DNA of 64,000 nt from Symbiodinium natans (taxonomy: Eukaryota; Sar; Dinophyceae; Suessiales; Symbiodiniaceae), in the NCBI GenBank assembly GCA_905221605.1, contig CAJNDS010000131.1, positions 35,001 through 99,000 of the forward strand, written 5' to 3'. The position numbers were made by a program, and so were the translations under genes. The notes below the pieces were generated by a model. It saw only the letters and a program-made list of their open reading frames with translations. It was not told where the DNA came from and searched no databases. Shown in pieces: positions 48,701 through 57,070 of the stretch (positions are counted from its first letter, which is position 1; every line of letters starts with the position of its first letter).

Positions 48701-50659
48701 GGATGACGCTAGCTTTTGCCCCAATGATGGCTTCCAGCCTGGGGCCGAGACGTCTTTGTCGTTGAGGCCCTGTCGCCCTCGCGTCGCGCGCACGCGCGGC
48801 CTGGCACGCTGAGGTGCCAGCACAGAAAGATCAAGATACCTCCTCCAGTGACGGAAGAGACGCACAACAAGGCTCTGCTGGGCAAGAAGCGTTGCTGCAG
48901 CGAGCTGTTCTGTGCACCGTGGCAGGGGCTACTCGTCCTAGCCTGTAGCAGCCCTTAAGCCTAAACGAGGGGGTTCTTCTTTATAATTTTATAACCAATA
49001 ATGCCCAATACCAGAATCTACGGTTTTTGCATGCTTCTGTATAGCCCATAATCATATCAATCTTCAAAAGGGCCTAATAGAAATATTGCTTCTTCCTCAT
49101 CAGATGCCTTGCCTTGGAGCAGGAGCGCGTGGAGGAGGATCGTTCCATCGCCATCGAGGCGGCCATCGTGCGCATCATGAAGATGAGGAAGACGCCCCGA
49201 GTCCCAGTTTGGATGGGTTTGGGACGTTTCCATGGGCTTTTAGAGGTCCCACGTCTCTCCATGCCTCTCCCACGTCTCGCAGTTCTGCGCTCTGTTTGCT
49301 CTCCCGGTGGCGCCAGATCTGGAAACTTGACAAGCTCGCACCTTTTGTGACCCTAAACCCTAAACCCTAAACCCTAAACCCTAAAACATAAACCCTAAAC
49401 CCTACACCCTAAACCCTAAACCCTGAACCCTAAGCCCTTGACCCTAGACCCTAAACCCTAAACCCCCCAAACCTTAACAGTTGTTGGACGTTGTTAGTCT
49501 TCAGAGCTGCCATGCCTTCGGGACTACTGTGCGCTTGTCATGCTACGACTACCAATTGCTTAAGAACCCCCCCCCCAAAAAAAAAATGCATAATATTCTT
49601 CCGTATAAGGGCAATATAGGGATTACTATCTTTCCCTTTTTGGGGGGTTTCTTAAGCAATTATAAGGGTGATACAGGGGTTGTTTTTTTGTTCTTTTTGG
49701 GGGGTGCTTAAGCAAATGGTAGATGAGGCTGAACCACCAGCAGCTCGTGACCGAGGTGCGGGGATGCAGTTTGAGTCTAGACAGCCAGCCGCTTGCCACT
49801 AGGGTTTAGGGTTTAGGGTTTAGGGTTTAGGGTTTAGGGTTTAGGGTCCACTAGGTACCAGGTGATAACATTGACATAGGCTTTTTCTCCCCGTCTCCAC
49901 AGTATCCTCAGTCTTCCATGTCTCTGTGTTTTTTGCCCTCTTTGTTTCTCTGTCTCTTTGTGTCTGTGCCTTCTCTACCGGCCCTCGCTTTTGTTGCAAG
50001 AAGAAAAAGAAGAGTATGTTTCGAAGTTGCTGAACCCGCTGAGGTGCTTACACAGCTTGCCTTCTTCAAGCCAAACCCAAAACTAGTGAAGCAGCGTCCA
50101 CGGCTCAGAAGGCAAGTCAACTCAAGGGGGAAGTTGCTTTAAGGTCGTTTTGGGTATGAATGGTTTTCGGGTTGCGAGCAGCACATCATGTAGACCCTCT
50201 TCGAAAACATGCCATGCCAAGCACCCCATTGGGGGGTTCTTGCTGCTAGTAGATTCTGAGGAATTGAGCATCTGATTGAGCGTGAGTACCTGGAGCGAGA
50301 CAAGAACCAGGCCAGGTATCAAGCAATTAGCCTGCACCCTGAATCCTACACTCCCCTACACCCTAAACCCTAAACCCTAAACCCTAAACCCTAAACCCTA
50401 CACCCTAAACCCTAAACCCTAAACCCTAAACCCTAAACCCTAAACCCTAAACCCTAAACCCTAAACCCTAAACCCTAAACCCTAAACCCTAAACCCTAAA
50501 CCCTAAACAAACCCTACCCCAAACCCCAAACCCTAAACCCCGGATCAGCATGCTGCTCAGTGGAGACGACAGGTTGATTTTAAGCCTGTACTTCAAAGTC
50601 AGAAACCATTGTCAGTACTCCCACGCGCGGAGGCCTCCATCTACAGGTACCTGGCATAA
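13043..50659 (+). CDS. CUL1-like cullin, scaffold of a cullin-RING ubiquitin ligase (about 46 micro-exons)
   Basis: Exons of 12-72 bp spread over 37.6 kb translate, in order, to a nearly complete cullin. Its N-terminal helices bind adaptor and substrate receptor; its C-terminal part binds the RING subunit that recruits an E2. Recognisable motifs include [126 protein letters not shown] and RKIKIPPPV. The neddylation motif [11 protein letters not shown] is intact (Lys codon 49180-49182), as are [20 protein letters not shown] and a final Tyr-Leu-Ala before TAA (50657-50659). Most introns start GC, GT or GA and end AG before G, with matching phases. Unresolved points are the first exon, the joins at 16564/17077, 18732/19150, 38960/39425 and the 46583-47821 region. 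About ten residues of the usual Gly-Glu-Thr-Ile-Asp segment are missing at the first of these. A RING-E2 gene is nested in intron 23633-38167. Confidence 0.9.
14455..15066 (-). other. Unassigned 203-codon reading frame inside a cullin intron
   Basis: The minus strand is open for 203 codons and would encode two hydrophobic stretches (about residues 47-62 and 150-175). It lies in cullin intron 13490-15281 opposite to every recognised gene. It resembles no family I know. The plus strand is also open over much of the same range, so chance is the likelier explanation. Confidence 0.15.
16702..16715 (+). other. Match to the core of the dinoflagellate spliced leader
   Basis: GCCATTTTGGCTCA is identical to 14 consecutive bases of the conserved 22-base dinoflagellate spliced-leader RNA exon; flanking bases do not match. 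It lies in cullin intron 16565-17076. No donor GT or Sm-site context was seen, so it is not a working leader gene. It could be a relic brought in by reverse-transcribed mRNA, or chance. Confidence 0.4.
17693..18134 (+). repeat. CCCTAAA arrays in the intron before cullin exon 18172
   Basis: Two arrays, 17693-17780 (pure CCCTAAA) and 17925-18134 (with CCGCCTAAA and CCCCTAAA variants), are separated by about 145 bases of unique sequence. The second ends 38 bases before the exon. Confidence 0.9.
18225..18375 (+). repeat. TTTAGGG array just after cullin exon 18172-18218
   Basis: Starts seven bases into the intron and holds about 20 units with many TTGAGGG and TTCAGGG variants. The intron's other end (18570-18630) carries the complementary CCCTAAA, so the two could pair. 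Confidence 0.9.
18745..19131 (+). repeat. TTTAGGG / loop / CCCTAAA hairpin filling a cullin intron
   Basis: 18745-18917 is (TTTAGGG)n, 18918-19012 is unique, and 19013-19131 is (CCCTAAA)n; the next exon begins at 19150. The arms are long enough for a perfect stem of more than 100 bp. This is the clearest example of the intron architecture in this window. Confidence 0.9.
21720..22750 (+). repeat. Degenerate-to-perfect CCCTAAA field, about 1 kb
   Basis: The left part (21720-22330) is made of heavily diverged units such as CCCTATAAA, CCCTGTAAA, CCCTACAAA and CCCCATAAA. The right part (22380-22750) returns to near-perfect CCCTAAA, ending just before cullin exon 22765. The gradient suggests older repeats decaying away from an array that is renewed next to the exon. 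Confidence 0.9.
24081..37446 (+). CDS. RING E3 (mahogunin/LUL type) fused to a UBE2Q-like E2, nested in a cullin intron
   Basis: Twenty-five exons chain in phase to one 507-aa product: 24081-24164, 27262-27318, 27821-27964, 28667-28737, 30206-30287, 30842-30890, 31068-31147, 31649-31670, 31985-32024, 32258-32351, 32821-32868, 33271-33303, 33574-33621, 33830-33857, 34214-34247, 34333-34358, 34706-34790, 35120-35190, 35592-35647, 35798-35879, 36307-36362, 36511-36574, 36945-36995, 37153-37209, 37385-37446. The start MGGALS fits N-myristoylation (Gly2, Ser6), as in LUL proteins. Residues 48-189 resemble the region before their RING ([20 protein letters not shown]). The RING is C3HC4: C197, C200, C213, H215, C219, C222, C235, C238. 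A linker (about 255-310) leads to a UBC fold: [24 protein letters not shown], catalytic Cys423 in [15 protein letters not shown] (codon 36339-36341), then ILVQG. The RING would recruit or activate the linked E2. Joins 32868/33271 and 37209/37385 are the weakest. Two separate genes remain possible. Confidence 0.75.
24208..24293 (+). mobile_element. Introner-like element, family C
   Basis: GGGATGTTCCCCCTGATACC at the left, an inner AATAGGGATTATAATC / GCTATAATCCCTATT hairpin, and GGGATGTTCC at the right. It lies in the first intron of the RING-E2 gene. Confidence 0.6.
25363..25560 (+). repeat. (CCCTAAA)n array, nearly perfect
   Basis: About 28 units with only one shortened unit (CCTAA at about 25457). 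It is one of the purest arrays in the window, which suggests recent expansion. It lies in RING-E2 intron 24165-27261. Confidence 0.95.
25752..25849 (+). mobile_element. Introner-like element, family C
   Basis: TGCGATGTTCCCCCTTATGC at the left and CTTAGTATAAGGGGGCACAT at the right, with an inner GGGGGTGCGATAATCCC. It matches the elements at 12424, 24208 and 32918 in ends and layout. Confidence 0.65.
28190..28475 (+). repeat. Tandem repeat of about 36-40 bp in a RING-E2 intron
   Basis: About seven diverged copies of a unit containing GGAAAGCTAATAACATTGGT followed by CCCCCAGGGCCC. It lies in intron 27965-28666 between telomere-like arrays and looks like an ordinary minisatellite. Confidence 0.85.
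29380..29482 (+). mobile_element. Introner-like element, family E
   Basis: TTGCTTAAGATCCCCCC at the left and GGGGGGTTCTTAAGCAATTG at the right form the inverted ends; the middle reads TATATTACCCTTATAAGGAA. A second copy is at 49553-49661 in a cullin intron. Confidence 0.7.
29723..30106 (+). other. Unassigned 127-codon reading frame starting Met-Gly-Asn
   Basis: The frame runs from ATG 29723 to a TAA inside the following CCCTAAA array. The start MGNTTS would fit N-myristoylation, but the protein resembles nothing I recognise and lies within RING-E2 intron 28738-30205. Probably a chance frame or a gene fragment. Confidence 0.15.
31686..31805 (+). mobile_element. Introner-like element, family A
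   Basis: ACTCGGAGGTTCAGGGTACT at the left and AGTACCATGAACCTCCGAGT at the right are near-perfect complements; inner TAACCC/GGGTTA also pair. It lies in RING-E2 intron 31671-31984, beginning 16 bases after the 22-bp exon. Confidence 0.8.
32669..32809 (+). mobile_element. Introner-like element, family A
   Basis: CTTGGAGGTTCATGGTACTT at the left and AAGTACCATGAACCTCCAAG at the right are perfect 20-base complements. It sits at the 3' end of RING-E2 intron 32352-32820 and ends 11 bases before the exon. This is the best-preserved copy, so probably a recent insertion. Confidence 0.85.
32918..33016 (+). mobile_element. Introner-like element, family C
   Basis: GGGATGGTCCCCCTAATATT at the left, TAGTGTAAGGGGGAATGTCC at the right, and an inner AGGGATATTATGG hairpin. 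It lies in RING-E2 intron 32869-33270. Confidence 0.65.
38505..38660 (+). repeat. CCCCTGTAA nine-base satellite
   Basis: About 17 tandem copies of CCCCTGTAA with CCCCTGCAA variants in cullin intron 38221-38902, next to normal CCCTAAA arrays. It probably arose from a degenerate telomere-like unit. Confidence 0.85.
40187..43316 (+). other. 3.1-kb cullin intron with several low-complexity zones
   Basis: Contents in order: sequence with GGAACGGAATGCGCG-like motifs (40290-40440), a CCCTAAA/CCCGAAA array (40446-40538), a family B element (40592-40731), a field of GTTTCCGAATCCGCG-like motifs (40745-41060), T-rich DNA, a CG alternating run (41507-41543), about 400 bp of unique GC-rich sequence with open frames of no recognised similarity, G tracts (42218-42400), and ATATTGCTATATTAC-like repeats (42840-43110). 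No exon was recognised. Confidence 0.7.
44010..44410 (+). repeat. Longest (CCCTAAA)n array in the window, about 400 bp
   Basis: Roughly 57 units with scattered CCCGAAA, CCCTAGA and shortened units. It ends just before cullin exon 44428, in the usual 3'-of-intron position for this orientation. Confidence 0.95.
44552..44663 (+). mobile_element. Introner-like element, family A (diverged)
   Basis: ACTTGGAGGCTCATGGGCGC at the left and GTGCCCATGAACCTCCGAG at the right form the inverted ends. It lies in the cullin intron after exon 44428. Confidence 0.7.
47090..47712 (+). mobile_element. 620-bp inverted-ended element with an AT-rich core
   Basis: GGTTCTTAGTAGGGAATGAG at the left and CTCATTCCCTACTAAGAGCC at the right are complementary. 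Between them lie (AATAAATATA)n-like repeats, then ATATTAATTTTAATATTC-like repeats. It lies between cullin exons. Related ends (CCCTCATTCCCTACT) appear at about 35383. Confidence 0.7.
49553..49661 (+). mobile_element. Introner-like element, family E
   Basis: CAATTGCTTAAGAACCCCCC at the left and GGGGGGTTTCTTAAGCAATT at the right. A further partial right end follows at about 49700. It lies in cullin intron 49194-49727. Confidence 0.75.
50341..50545 (+). repeat. (CCCTAAA)n array in the last cullin intron
   Basis: About 28 units, mostly perfect, in intron 50316-50646; the final 13-bp coding exon follows about 100 bases later. Confidence 0.95.
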
Positions 50660-53600
50660 GCTCCTCGGAAGCATCCTCTCCAGGGTTTGGGGCTTAGGGT
50701 GGAGGGTTTAGGGTTTAGGGGTAGGGGTTAGGGTCTTCGGGTCTAGGGTTGAGGGTTCAGGACTTCGGGTGTTTGGGGTCTAGCATGGCTTTTGAGAGAT
50801 CGTGCCAATGCTCCAGAGTCTGAGATGGGGGAGCTGATGGCTGGAAAGCGCCTAGACCCCTAAACCCGAAGCCGTAAACCCTAAACTCCTGGCGGCCCGG
50901 CAGGGGGGCTTGCTTGGAGGTCCGTGGAGGTTGTGCTATCCCAAAAAGGGACCTAATCTAGAGAGCTGCCCGGGTAGTTCCCAAGTTCCAGTACCAAGGA
51001 CTTGAGCACCTGGGTCGCAGAGCAGTGAAAGCTTTCTTGTGAGGGTTGGTGGGTTAGCCGGGCGTAGCTGGGAGCTGAGAAAGCCAAGATGGCCGAGCTG
51101 ACCCACGCACCGATCCGGTTATCGCATCTCAGAGTCGCTTCTTAGAGAGCTTTCTGCTCTTCAGGCATCAAAGATGACCTACGCATGCGCTGAGAAGGAA
51201 TGAACACCGGAGCAGTCTGCAGTCGAATTGGAAAGTTTGTTTTTTTGCCTTTGCGGGGTTTCGGGCGCTCAGAGTGGTTTACAGTGCGATGCGAGGAGGG
51301 CTGCAATGTGAATGAGCAACGTGACTTCGTTGTTCTGATGTCCTCCTCCAATCAAGAGGCAGGGGGAGCACCTGCTGTGTAGTGAGGTACGAAGAAGGAT
51401 GAGCATGGCAGGGTCTATAGGGTTTAGGGTTTTAGGGTTTTAGGGTTTTAGGGTTTTAGGGTTTTCGGGTTTTAGGGTTTTAGGGGTTTAGGGTTTTAGG
51501 GTTTTAGGGTTTTAGGACGGGAATCCGTAGGCCTAAGCTCTCATTGCTCATTGCTTACTTGCGGACTTCCGGATGGCTCCATTGCCCTTGCCGCCCTCAT
51601 GAGCCATGGACTCCTGGGAAGAAGAGGCCGCGGAGTGTGTAGCTGAAAGCCACATGGGGGTTTATCCGAAAATAGGGGGGGGACCCCCCCCAAAAATAGT
51701 CCCCCAAATAGTAGGACTTCCTTGTAGTAAGGGTACCCCGAATTTCGGAAACCCCGACATGTGTATCTTGAACCCCAAAGCCCTCAGATTGAGGGTGCCT
51801 TGTCTGTGCCTGTGACCTCTGCTGTGCGCAGCACTAAACCCTAAACCCTAAACCCTAAACCCTAAGCCCTAAACTCGAAGATGCCCATCTAATACTGCTT
51901 TGTGAAGTTTTCACTCGTAGACCGCGAGCAAGGGAACCAATTTGTTCCAAGATAGTTCCCTTGCTTAGAACCCATTCTAGCAGCGCAAATGAGAGTTCAT
52001 TCCAGTGTAAAACATTCTAGAGTCTTGCGATCCTTATGGTGATGGCTCCAGATCTCCTCGGTCCGAGAATGGCAAAAGGCAGCATCGTGTTCGGGAAGGC
52101 TTTTCAATCAGACAAAAGAGAACGTCCGGGGGCAAGCCCGAAATCTGGGATTTTGTTTTTAAGTTTTGTTATGTATGTTTTTTCTAGTTTTTTCTAGTTG
52201 TTGTTAGTCTTTTTTGGCTTTTTGTAGTTTTGTCTAGGTTTGTGTAGCGTTTCTTAGTTTGCGTTGGTTTTCCGTTTTTTTTTGTGAGTTTTCCATACTT
52301 TTGCTCTAGTTTCCAGGCTGTGTTTCGTTTTCTTTGGTTCTGGCAGCTTTCTTATTGGAGTCGTGGGGTCTTCTGCAGACCACTGGATAACCAACAAAAA
52401 AGCACAGCAACCGAGGCCAGTCCAATCGTAAGCCCATTATAGACGACCTACTCAGGCACCTCCTCAACCCTACACAGGTGGTTCTTTTCTGTAAGCTCTT
52501 TGCTGCTACAGGCGACCAAGAGTCATGGGTTTTTTTAGCTTTACTTAGGTTTTTTTTTCAGCTTTTCCTAGCTTTCCTTAGACTCCTCAGTTTTGGGCGC
52601 ACATGCTGAGAGATTTCTTGTCGTTCCTTCACTGCTGAAGAAGCCCCCGACATAACAGTATTAGATGTGCGCACATGAAACCCTATACCCTAAACCCTAA
52701 ACCCTAAGCCCTAAACCCTGTGCCCTAAACCCTAAACCCGGAACCCGAAACCCTAAACCCTAAACCCAGAGCTTCTGACGAGTGCAGCCACTACCGAGGT
52801 CGCCTTTGCTCCTGCCGGTGGCCATGCCGCTTTCAAGGCCTTGCGCATGTCAAGCAGCGCCAGTAGGGTAAGAGGACTTTGAGAGTAGGTCCTTTCTAAG
52901 TAAGGTTTAGGGTTTAGGGTTTAGGGTTTAGGGTTTAGGGTTTCGGGTGTCGGGTTTAGGGTTAGGGTTCAGGGGCCTCTCTAAGTAGGGCTACATGATC
53001 CACCTTTGCTGGTGTTCAACGCCTGCTCAAGAAGCAGCCGGGTTTTGCATTTGGCCCGACTGCATCGAGTTGCGGTGCCGCGCATGTTGCATTGGCTGGG
53101 GCAGGTGAAGATCTGTGAGCTGCCCATGGCAGATGGTGGCTTCCTCGGCTCTAGTCGGCTTCTTCTCCTTCGCCGAGTGACCTGAACCCTATGCCCCGAA
53201 CCCCACTCCGTAATACCGCCCCCCCAAATCCTACACCTTCTACCCCAAAACCCGAAACCGGAGGTTTAGTTAAAGTGTAGTTGCTTCGGAGTTGCAGTGT
53301 GGGCACATGCTCTGACCGTACCCAGCACGCGTCCAGATTAGGGATTAGGGATTAGGGTTCTTACCTTCCGTCGCCTGAGTACCTTAACTGAGCCACCTGA
53401 TAGCCCCCCTTAGAACTGCCCATGGACGCCCAAAACCCAAAACCCAAAACCCCAAACCCAAAACCCAACACCCCAAACCCAAAACCCAAAACCCCAAAAC
53501 CCCAAACCCCAAAACCCTAAATATAACCCCTAACCCCAAACATAAACCCTAAACCATAAACCCCAAACCCTAAGTTGAAATGAAGCCGAGGAGTCCATGC

Positions 53601-54251
53601 CTCCACGGGTTGCCAGCTGTGGTCCTCCAGCCCCTGGGCATTTGGATTTCGTGTCCCATGGGCAGGGGTTTAGGGTTTAGGGTTTAGGGTTTAGGGTTTA
53701 GGGTTTAGGGTTTCGGGTTTAAGGGTTTAGGGTTTGAGGGTTTGAGGGTTGAGGGTTTAGGGTTTCGGCCAATGAAACATGCAGTTTACTCGGTCGTTTT
53801 TTCCCTTATTGGGTTTAAGAGGATCACATTCAGGAATGTTTCTCGGAGGGTTTTAAGGCCCATCCGTTTTTAGGGGCCTTGCGCAACAACGTGAGGCTGT
53901 GACTGTTTTGGAAGGCTTAGCTTTCTAGATCTCGGGTTTGGCTTTGGGGTGGGCCCGACACGCCTCGAGTCCTTGGAAGGCCAATTCCTGTATGTAGGGC
54001 ATGTTTAGGGTTAGGGTTCAGGGTTTAGGGTTTGGGGTTTGGGGTTTAGGGTTTAGGGTTTAAGGGTTCCTGCCGACCCTGTGGCGTTTTGTTCTGGGGG
54101 GGGGGGGGGGGGTGTGCAGCTTAAATAGGGTCTATTTGGAAGCTGAGACTCGGGTTTTAAAGAGGAAATAAGGCCCCAAAACGTATGCTTATTCACAAAA
54201 GCCATCTGCCAAATAGACCCTGTTGTCGTTTCTGGGGGTTCTGGGGCAAGG
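50660..54251 (+). other. Region after the cullin gene, possible exons of an unidentified gene
   Basis: Telomere-like arrays in both orientations alternate with unique stretches. One candidate exon at 52799-52867 follows CCGAG, is open in phase 0 (begins VAFAPAGGHAAFK) and is followed by GTAAGAG, and it is bracketed by CCCTAAA upstream and TTTAGGG downstream like true exons here. A weaker candidate starts at 53591. Neither resembles a known protein. The T-rich stretch 52140-52360 holds nothing recognisable. Confidence 0.3.
51653..51765 (+). mobile_element. Introner-like element, family B
   Basis: CATGGGGGTTTATCCGAAAA at the left, AATTTCGGAAACCCCGACATG-type complement at the right, and an inner CCCCAAATAGTAGGACTTCC. 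Related elements occur at 40592-40731, 30692-30785 and in part at 1919-2008, 44810-44875 and 47873-48050. The TTATTGGGGTCCTCATTATA core is shared by several copies. Confidence 0.65.
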
Positions 54252-55335
54252 AATTAAATAATTTAAATAATTTAAATCCGAAAGGGGCGTTTCGGATTTA
54301 AATTATTTAAATTATTTAATTCTGGGAAGGGGGGGGGGCCTGGTCGGGCCTGGCCCCCCCCCCCTTTTCGGATTTAAATTATTTAAATTATTTAAATTAT
54401 TTAAATTATTTAAATTATTTAAATTATTTAATTCCGGGGGGGGAATTAAATAATTTAAATCCGAACCCCCCCTTTCGGATTTAAATTATTTAAATTATTT
54501 AATTCCCCCCCCCCGGAATTAAATAATTTAAATAATTTAAATAATTTAAATAATTTAAATAAATTAAATCCGAAAAGGGGGGGGCCAGGCCCGGGCCCCC
54601 CCCCCCTTCCCAGAATTAAATAATTTAAATAATTTAAATCCGAAAGGGGCGTTTCGGATTTAAATTATTTAAATTATTTAATTCTGGGAAGGGGGGGGGC
54701 CTGGTCGGGCCTGGCCCCCCCCCCCTTTTCGGATTTAAATTATTTAATTATTTAAATTATTTAAATTATTTAAATTATTTAATTCCGGGGGGGGGGGGAA
54801 TTAAATAATTTAAAAAATTTAAATCCGAACCCCCCCTTTCGGATTTAAATTATTTAAATTATTTAATTCCCCCCCCGGAATTAAATAATTTAAATAATTT
54901 AAAATAATTTAAATAAATTTAAATAATTTAAATAATTTAAATCCGAAAAGGGGGGGGGGGCCAGGCCCGGGCCCCCTCCCCCCCTCCCAGAATTAAATAA
55001 TTTAAATAATTTAAATCCGAAAGGGGCGTTCCGGATTTAAATTATTTAAATATTTAATTCTGGGAGGGGGAGGGGGCCTGGGCCTGGCCCCCCCCCCCTT
55101 TTCGGATTTAAATTATTTAAATTATTTAAATTATTTAAATTATTTAAATTATTTAATTCCGGGGGGGGGAATTAAATAATTTAAATAATTTAAATCCGAA
55201 CCCCCCCTTTCAGGCCGAAAAGGGGGGGGGGCAGGACCGGGCCCCCCCCCTTCCCAGAATTAAATAATTTAAATAATTTAAATCCGAAAGGGGCGTTTCG
55301 GATTTAAATTTTTTAAATTATTTAATTCTGGGAGG
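54252..55335 (+). repeat. Array of AT-rich palindromes alternating with G/C tracts
   Basis: Stretches of (AATTTAAATAATTT)-like sequence alternate with short CCGAAAGGGGCGTTTCGG palindromes and long G or C runs. The pattern repeats about three and a half times (starts near 54252, 54613, 54987 and 55254). Every block can pair with its neighbours, so the whole kilobase is self-complementary at several scales. No coding potential. Confidence 0.9.
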
Positions 55336-55340
55336 GGGGG

Positions 55341-55680
55341 GGGCATCATCATTTTCATCTTTTTCGTCATCTCCTTAATATCCTTTTTTTCCTTCATCTT
55401 CATCATCTCCATCATCTCCATCATCTTCATCATCTCCTTCATCTCTTTCATCTCGCTGAGCTCGTTGAACTCTATCATCTTCATCTTTATCATCTTCTTC
55501 ATCTCCCTCATCTCCCTCATCTTCATCATCTGCTTCATCTCCCTCAGCTCGTTCATCTTCATCATCTTCATCACCTTCATCTTCTTCATCATCTTCATCA
55601 TCTTCGTCATCTTGCATCATCTTCTTCATCTTCCTCATCTTTCATCATCTTCTTCATCTCCATCATCTCCCATCATCTTC
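55341..55680 (+). repeat. CATCTT/CATCTC trinucleotide-type repeat
   Basis: About 340 bases of ATC-TTC-rich repeats. Open frames on both strands (Phe/Ile-rich on plus, Met/Lys/Glu-rich on minus) are by-products of the repeat. Confidence 0.9.
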
Positions 55681-55929
55681 AGTCTGAAAAACTCAAATAT
55701 TCACCACCGTTCGCGGGGGGCTCCGCCCCCCGCACCCTCTGGATCGAGGGCTTGCCCCCCTCGAGCTCCCCCCTTCCCCTCAAGGCCCCCCAGGGGGCGA
55801 GCAGGGGGGAGACCCCCCCGCTACGCCCCCCCCCCCCCTCATAAACTGAAACTACTAGACCCATAAACCCAAAAATCCCCAAACCCTTAAACCTCTCAAT
55901 TTAGTGCATAAGCATGCGTCATTCGCAGG

Positions 55930-56395
55930 ATGTGCTCCTCGCGGGGGTGGTGGTGGTTGCCGTTAGAAACCAAAAAAATCAGGTTAACAAAATGGGGCTT
56001 TTCTTTTGTGGTATTGTCTGGTGGTGGTGGTGGTGGTGGTGGCCGTTCAAAACCAAAAAATGAGGTTAACAAAATGGGGCTATTTTTGGGTGGTATTGTC
56101 TGGTGGTGGTGGTGGTGGTTGCCGTTTGAAACAAAAAATGAGGTTAACAACATGGGTTTTTTTTTGGTGGTATTGTCTGGTGGTGGTGGTGGTGGTCGTT
56201 CAAAACCAAAAAATGAGGTTAACAAAATGTTTTTTTTTTTTGGTGGTATTGTCTGGTGGTGGTGGTGGTGGTCGTGGTGGCCGTTCAAAACCAAAAAATG
56301 AGGTTAACAAAATGGGGCTTTTCTTTTGTGGTATTGTCTGGTGGTGGTGGTGGTGGTGGTGGTGGCCGTTCAAAACCAAAAAAATGAGGCCCCCA
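55930..56395 (+). repeat. Tandem repeat of about 80 bp
   Basis: Five copies plus a partial one, each holding GAGGTTAACAAAATGGGG, then GTGGTATTGTCTGG and (GGT)n. The GGTTAAC landmarks start at 55982, 56064, 56142, 56217 and 56302. Confidence 0.9.
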
Positions 56396-56404
56396 GGGGG
56401 CGAG

Positions 56405-57070
56405 CAGGGGGGAGACCCCGGAAAGGGTAGGAACAACATTTAAGAGGTCAAAATTTGCCGGGATCCCCTTGGCACCGTGCACATGGCCTGCAAATACCAC
56501 ACAAAACCGGAAAGGGTAGGAACAAAATTTGCCGGTCAAAATTTGCCGGGATCCCCTTGCATGGCACCCTGCAGAAGTCCTGCAAATACCACACAAAACG
56601 GGAAAGGGTAGGAACAACATTTGGGGGTCAAAATTTGCCGGGATCCCCTTGGCACCGTGCACATGGCCTGCAAATACCACACAAAACCGGAAAGGGTAGG
56701 AACAACATTTGCCGGTCAAAATTTGCCGGGATCCCCTTGGCGCCCTGGAAAAGTCCTGCAAATACCACACAAACAGGGAAAGGGTAGGAACAACTTCGCG
56801 GGTCCAAATCTGCCGGGATCCCCTTGGTGCCCTGGAAAAGTCCTGCAAATACCACACAAACAGGGAAAGGGTAGGAACAACTTCGCGGGTCCAAATCTGC
56901 CGGGATCCCCTTGGTGCCCTGGAAAAGTCCTGCAAATACCACACAAAACGGGAAAGGGTAGGAACAACATTTGCCGGTCAAAATTTGCCGGGATCCCCTT
57001 GGCACTCTGCAAAAGTCCTGCAAATACCACACAAAACGGGAAAGGGGTAGGAACAACATTTGGGGGGGCA
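56405..57070 (+). repeat. Tandem repeat of about 88 bp
   Basis: Seven copies of a unit containing TTTGCCGGGATCCCCTTGG, TCCTGCAAATACCACACAAA and GGGTAGGAACAAC; spacing 88-92 bp. It stays open in several frames on both strands, but I take it as satellite DNA. Confidence 0.9.

Larger units (their letters stand above)
38168..50659 (+). other. Cullin exon block 2 (C-terminal domain)
   Basis: Exons read by eye: 38168-38220, 38903-about 38960, 39425-39449 (25 bp), 39777-39808, 40131-40186, 43317-43382, 43446-43485, 44428-about 44475, 44982-45017, 45486-45517, 46192-46219, 46367-46423, about 46583-46615, one ending 47821, 48107-48133, 48529-48571, 48702-about 48750, about 48826-48871, 49123-49193, 49728-49755, 50044-50095, 50261-50315, 50647-50659. 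Exon 49123-49193 carries the neddylation lysine. The last exon codes only the end of Arg, then Tyr-Leu-Ala and the TAA stop. Approximate ends mark junctions I could not settle by phase. Confidence 0.8.
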
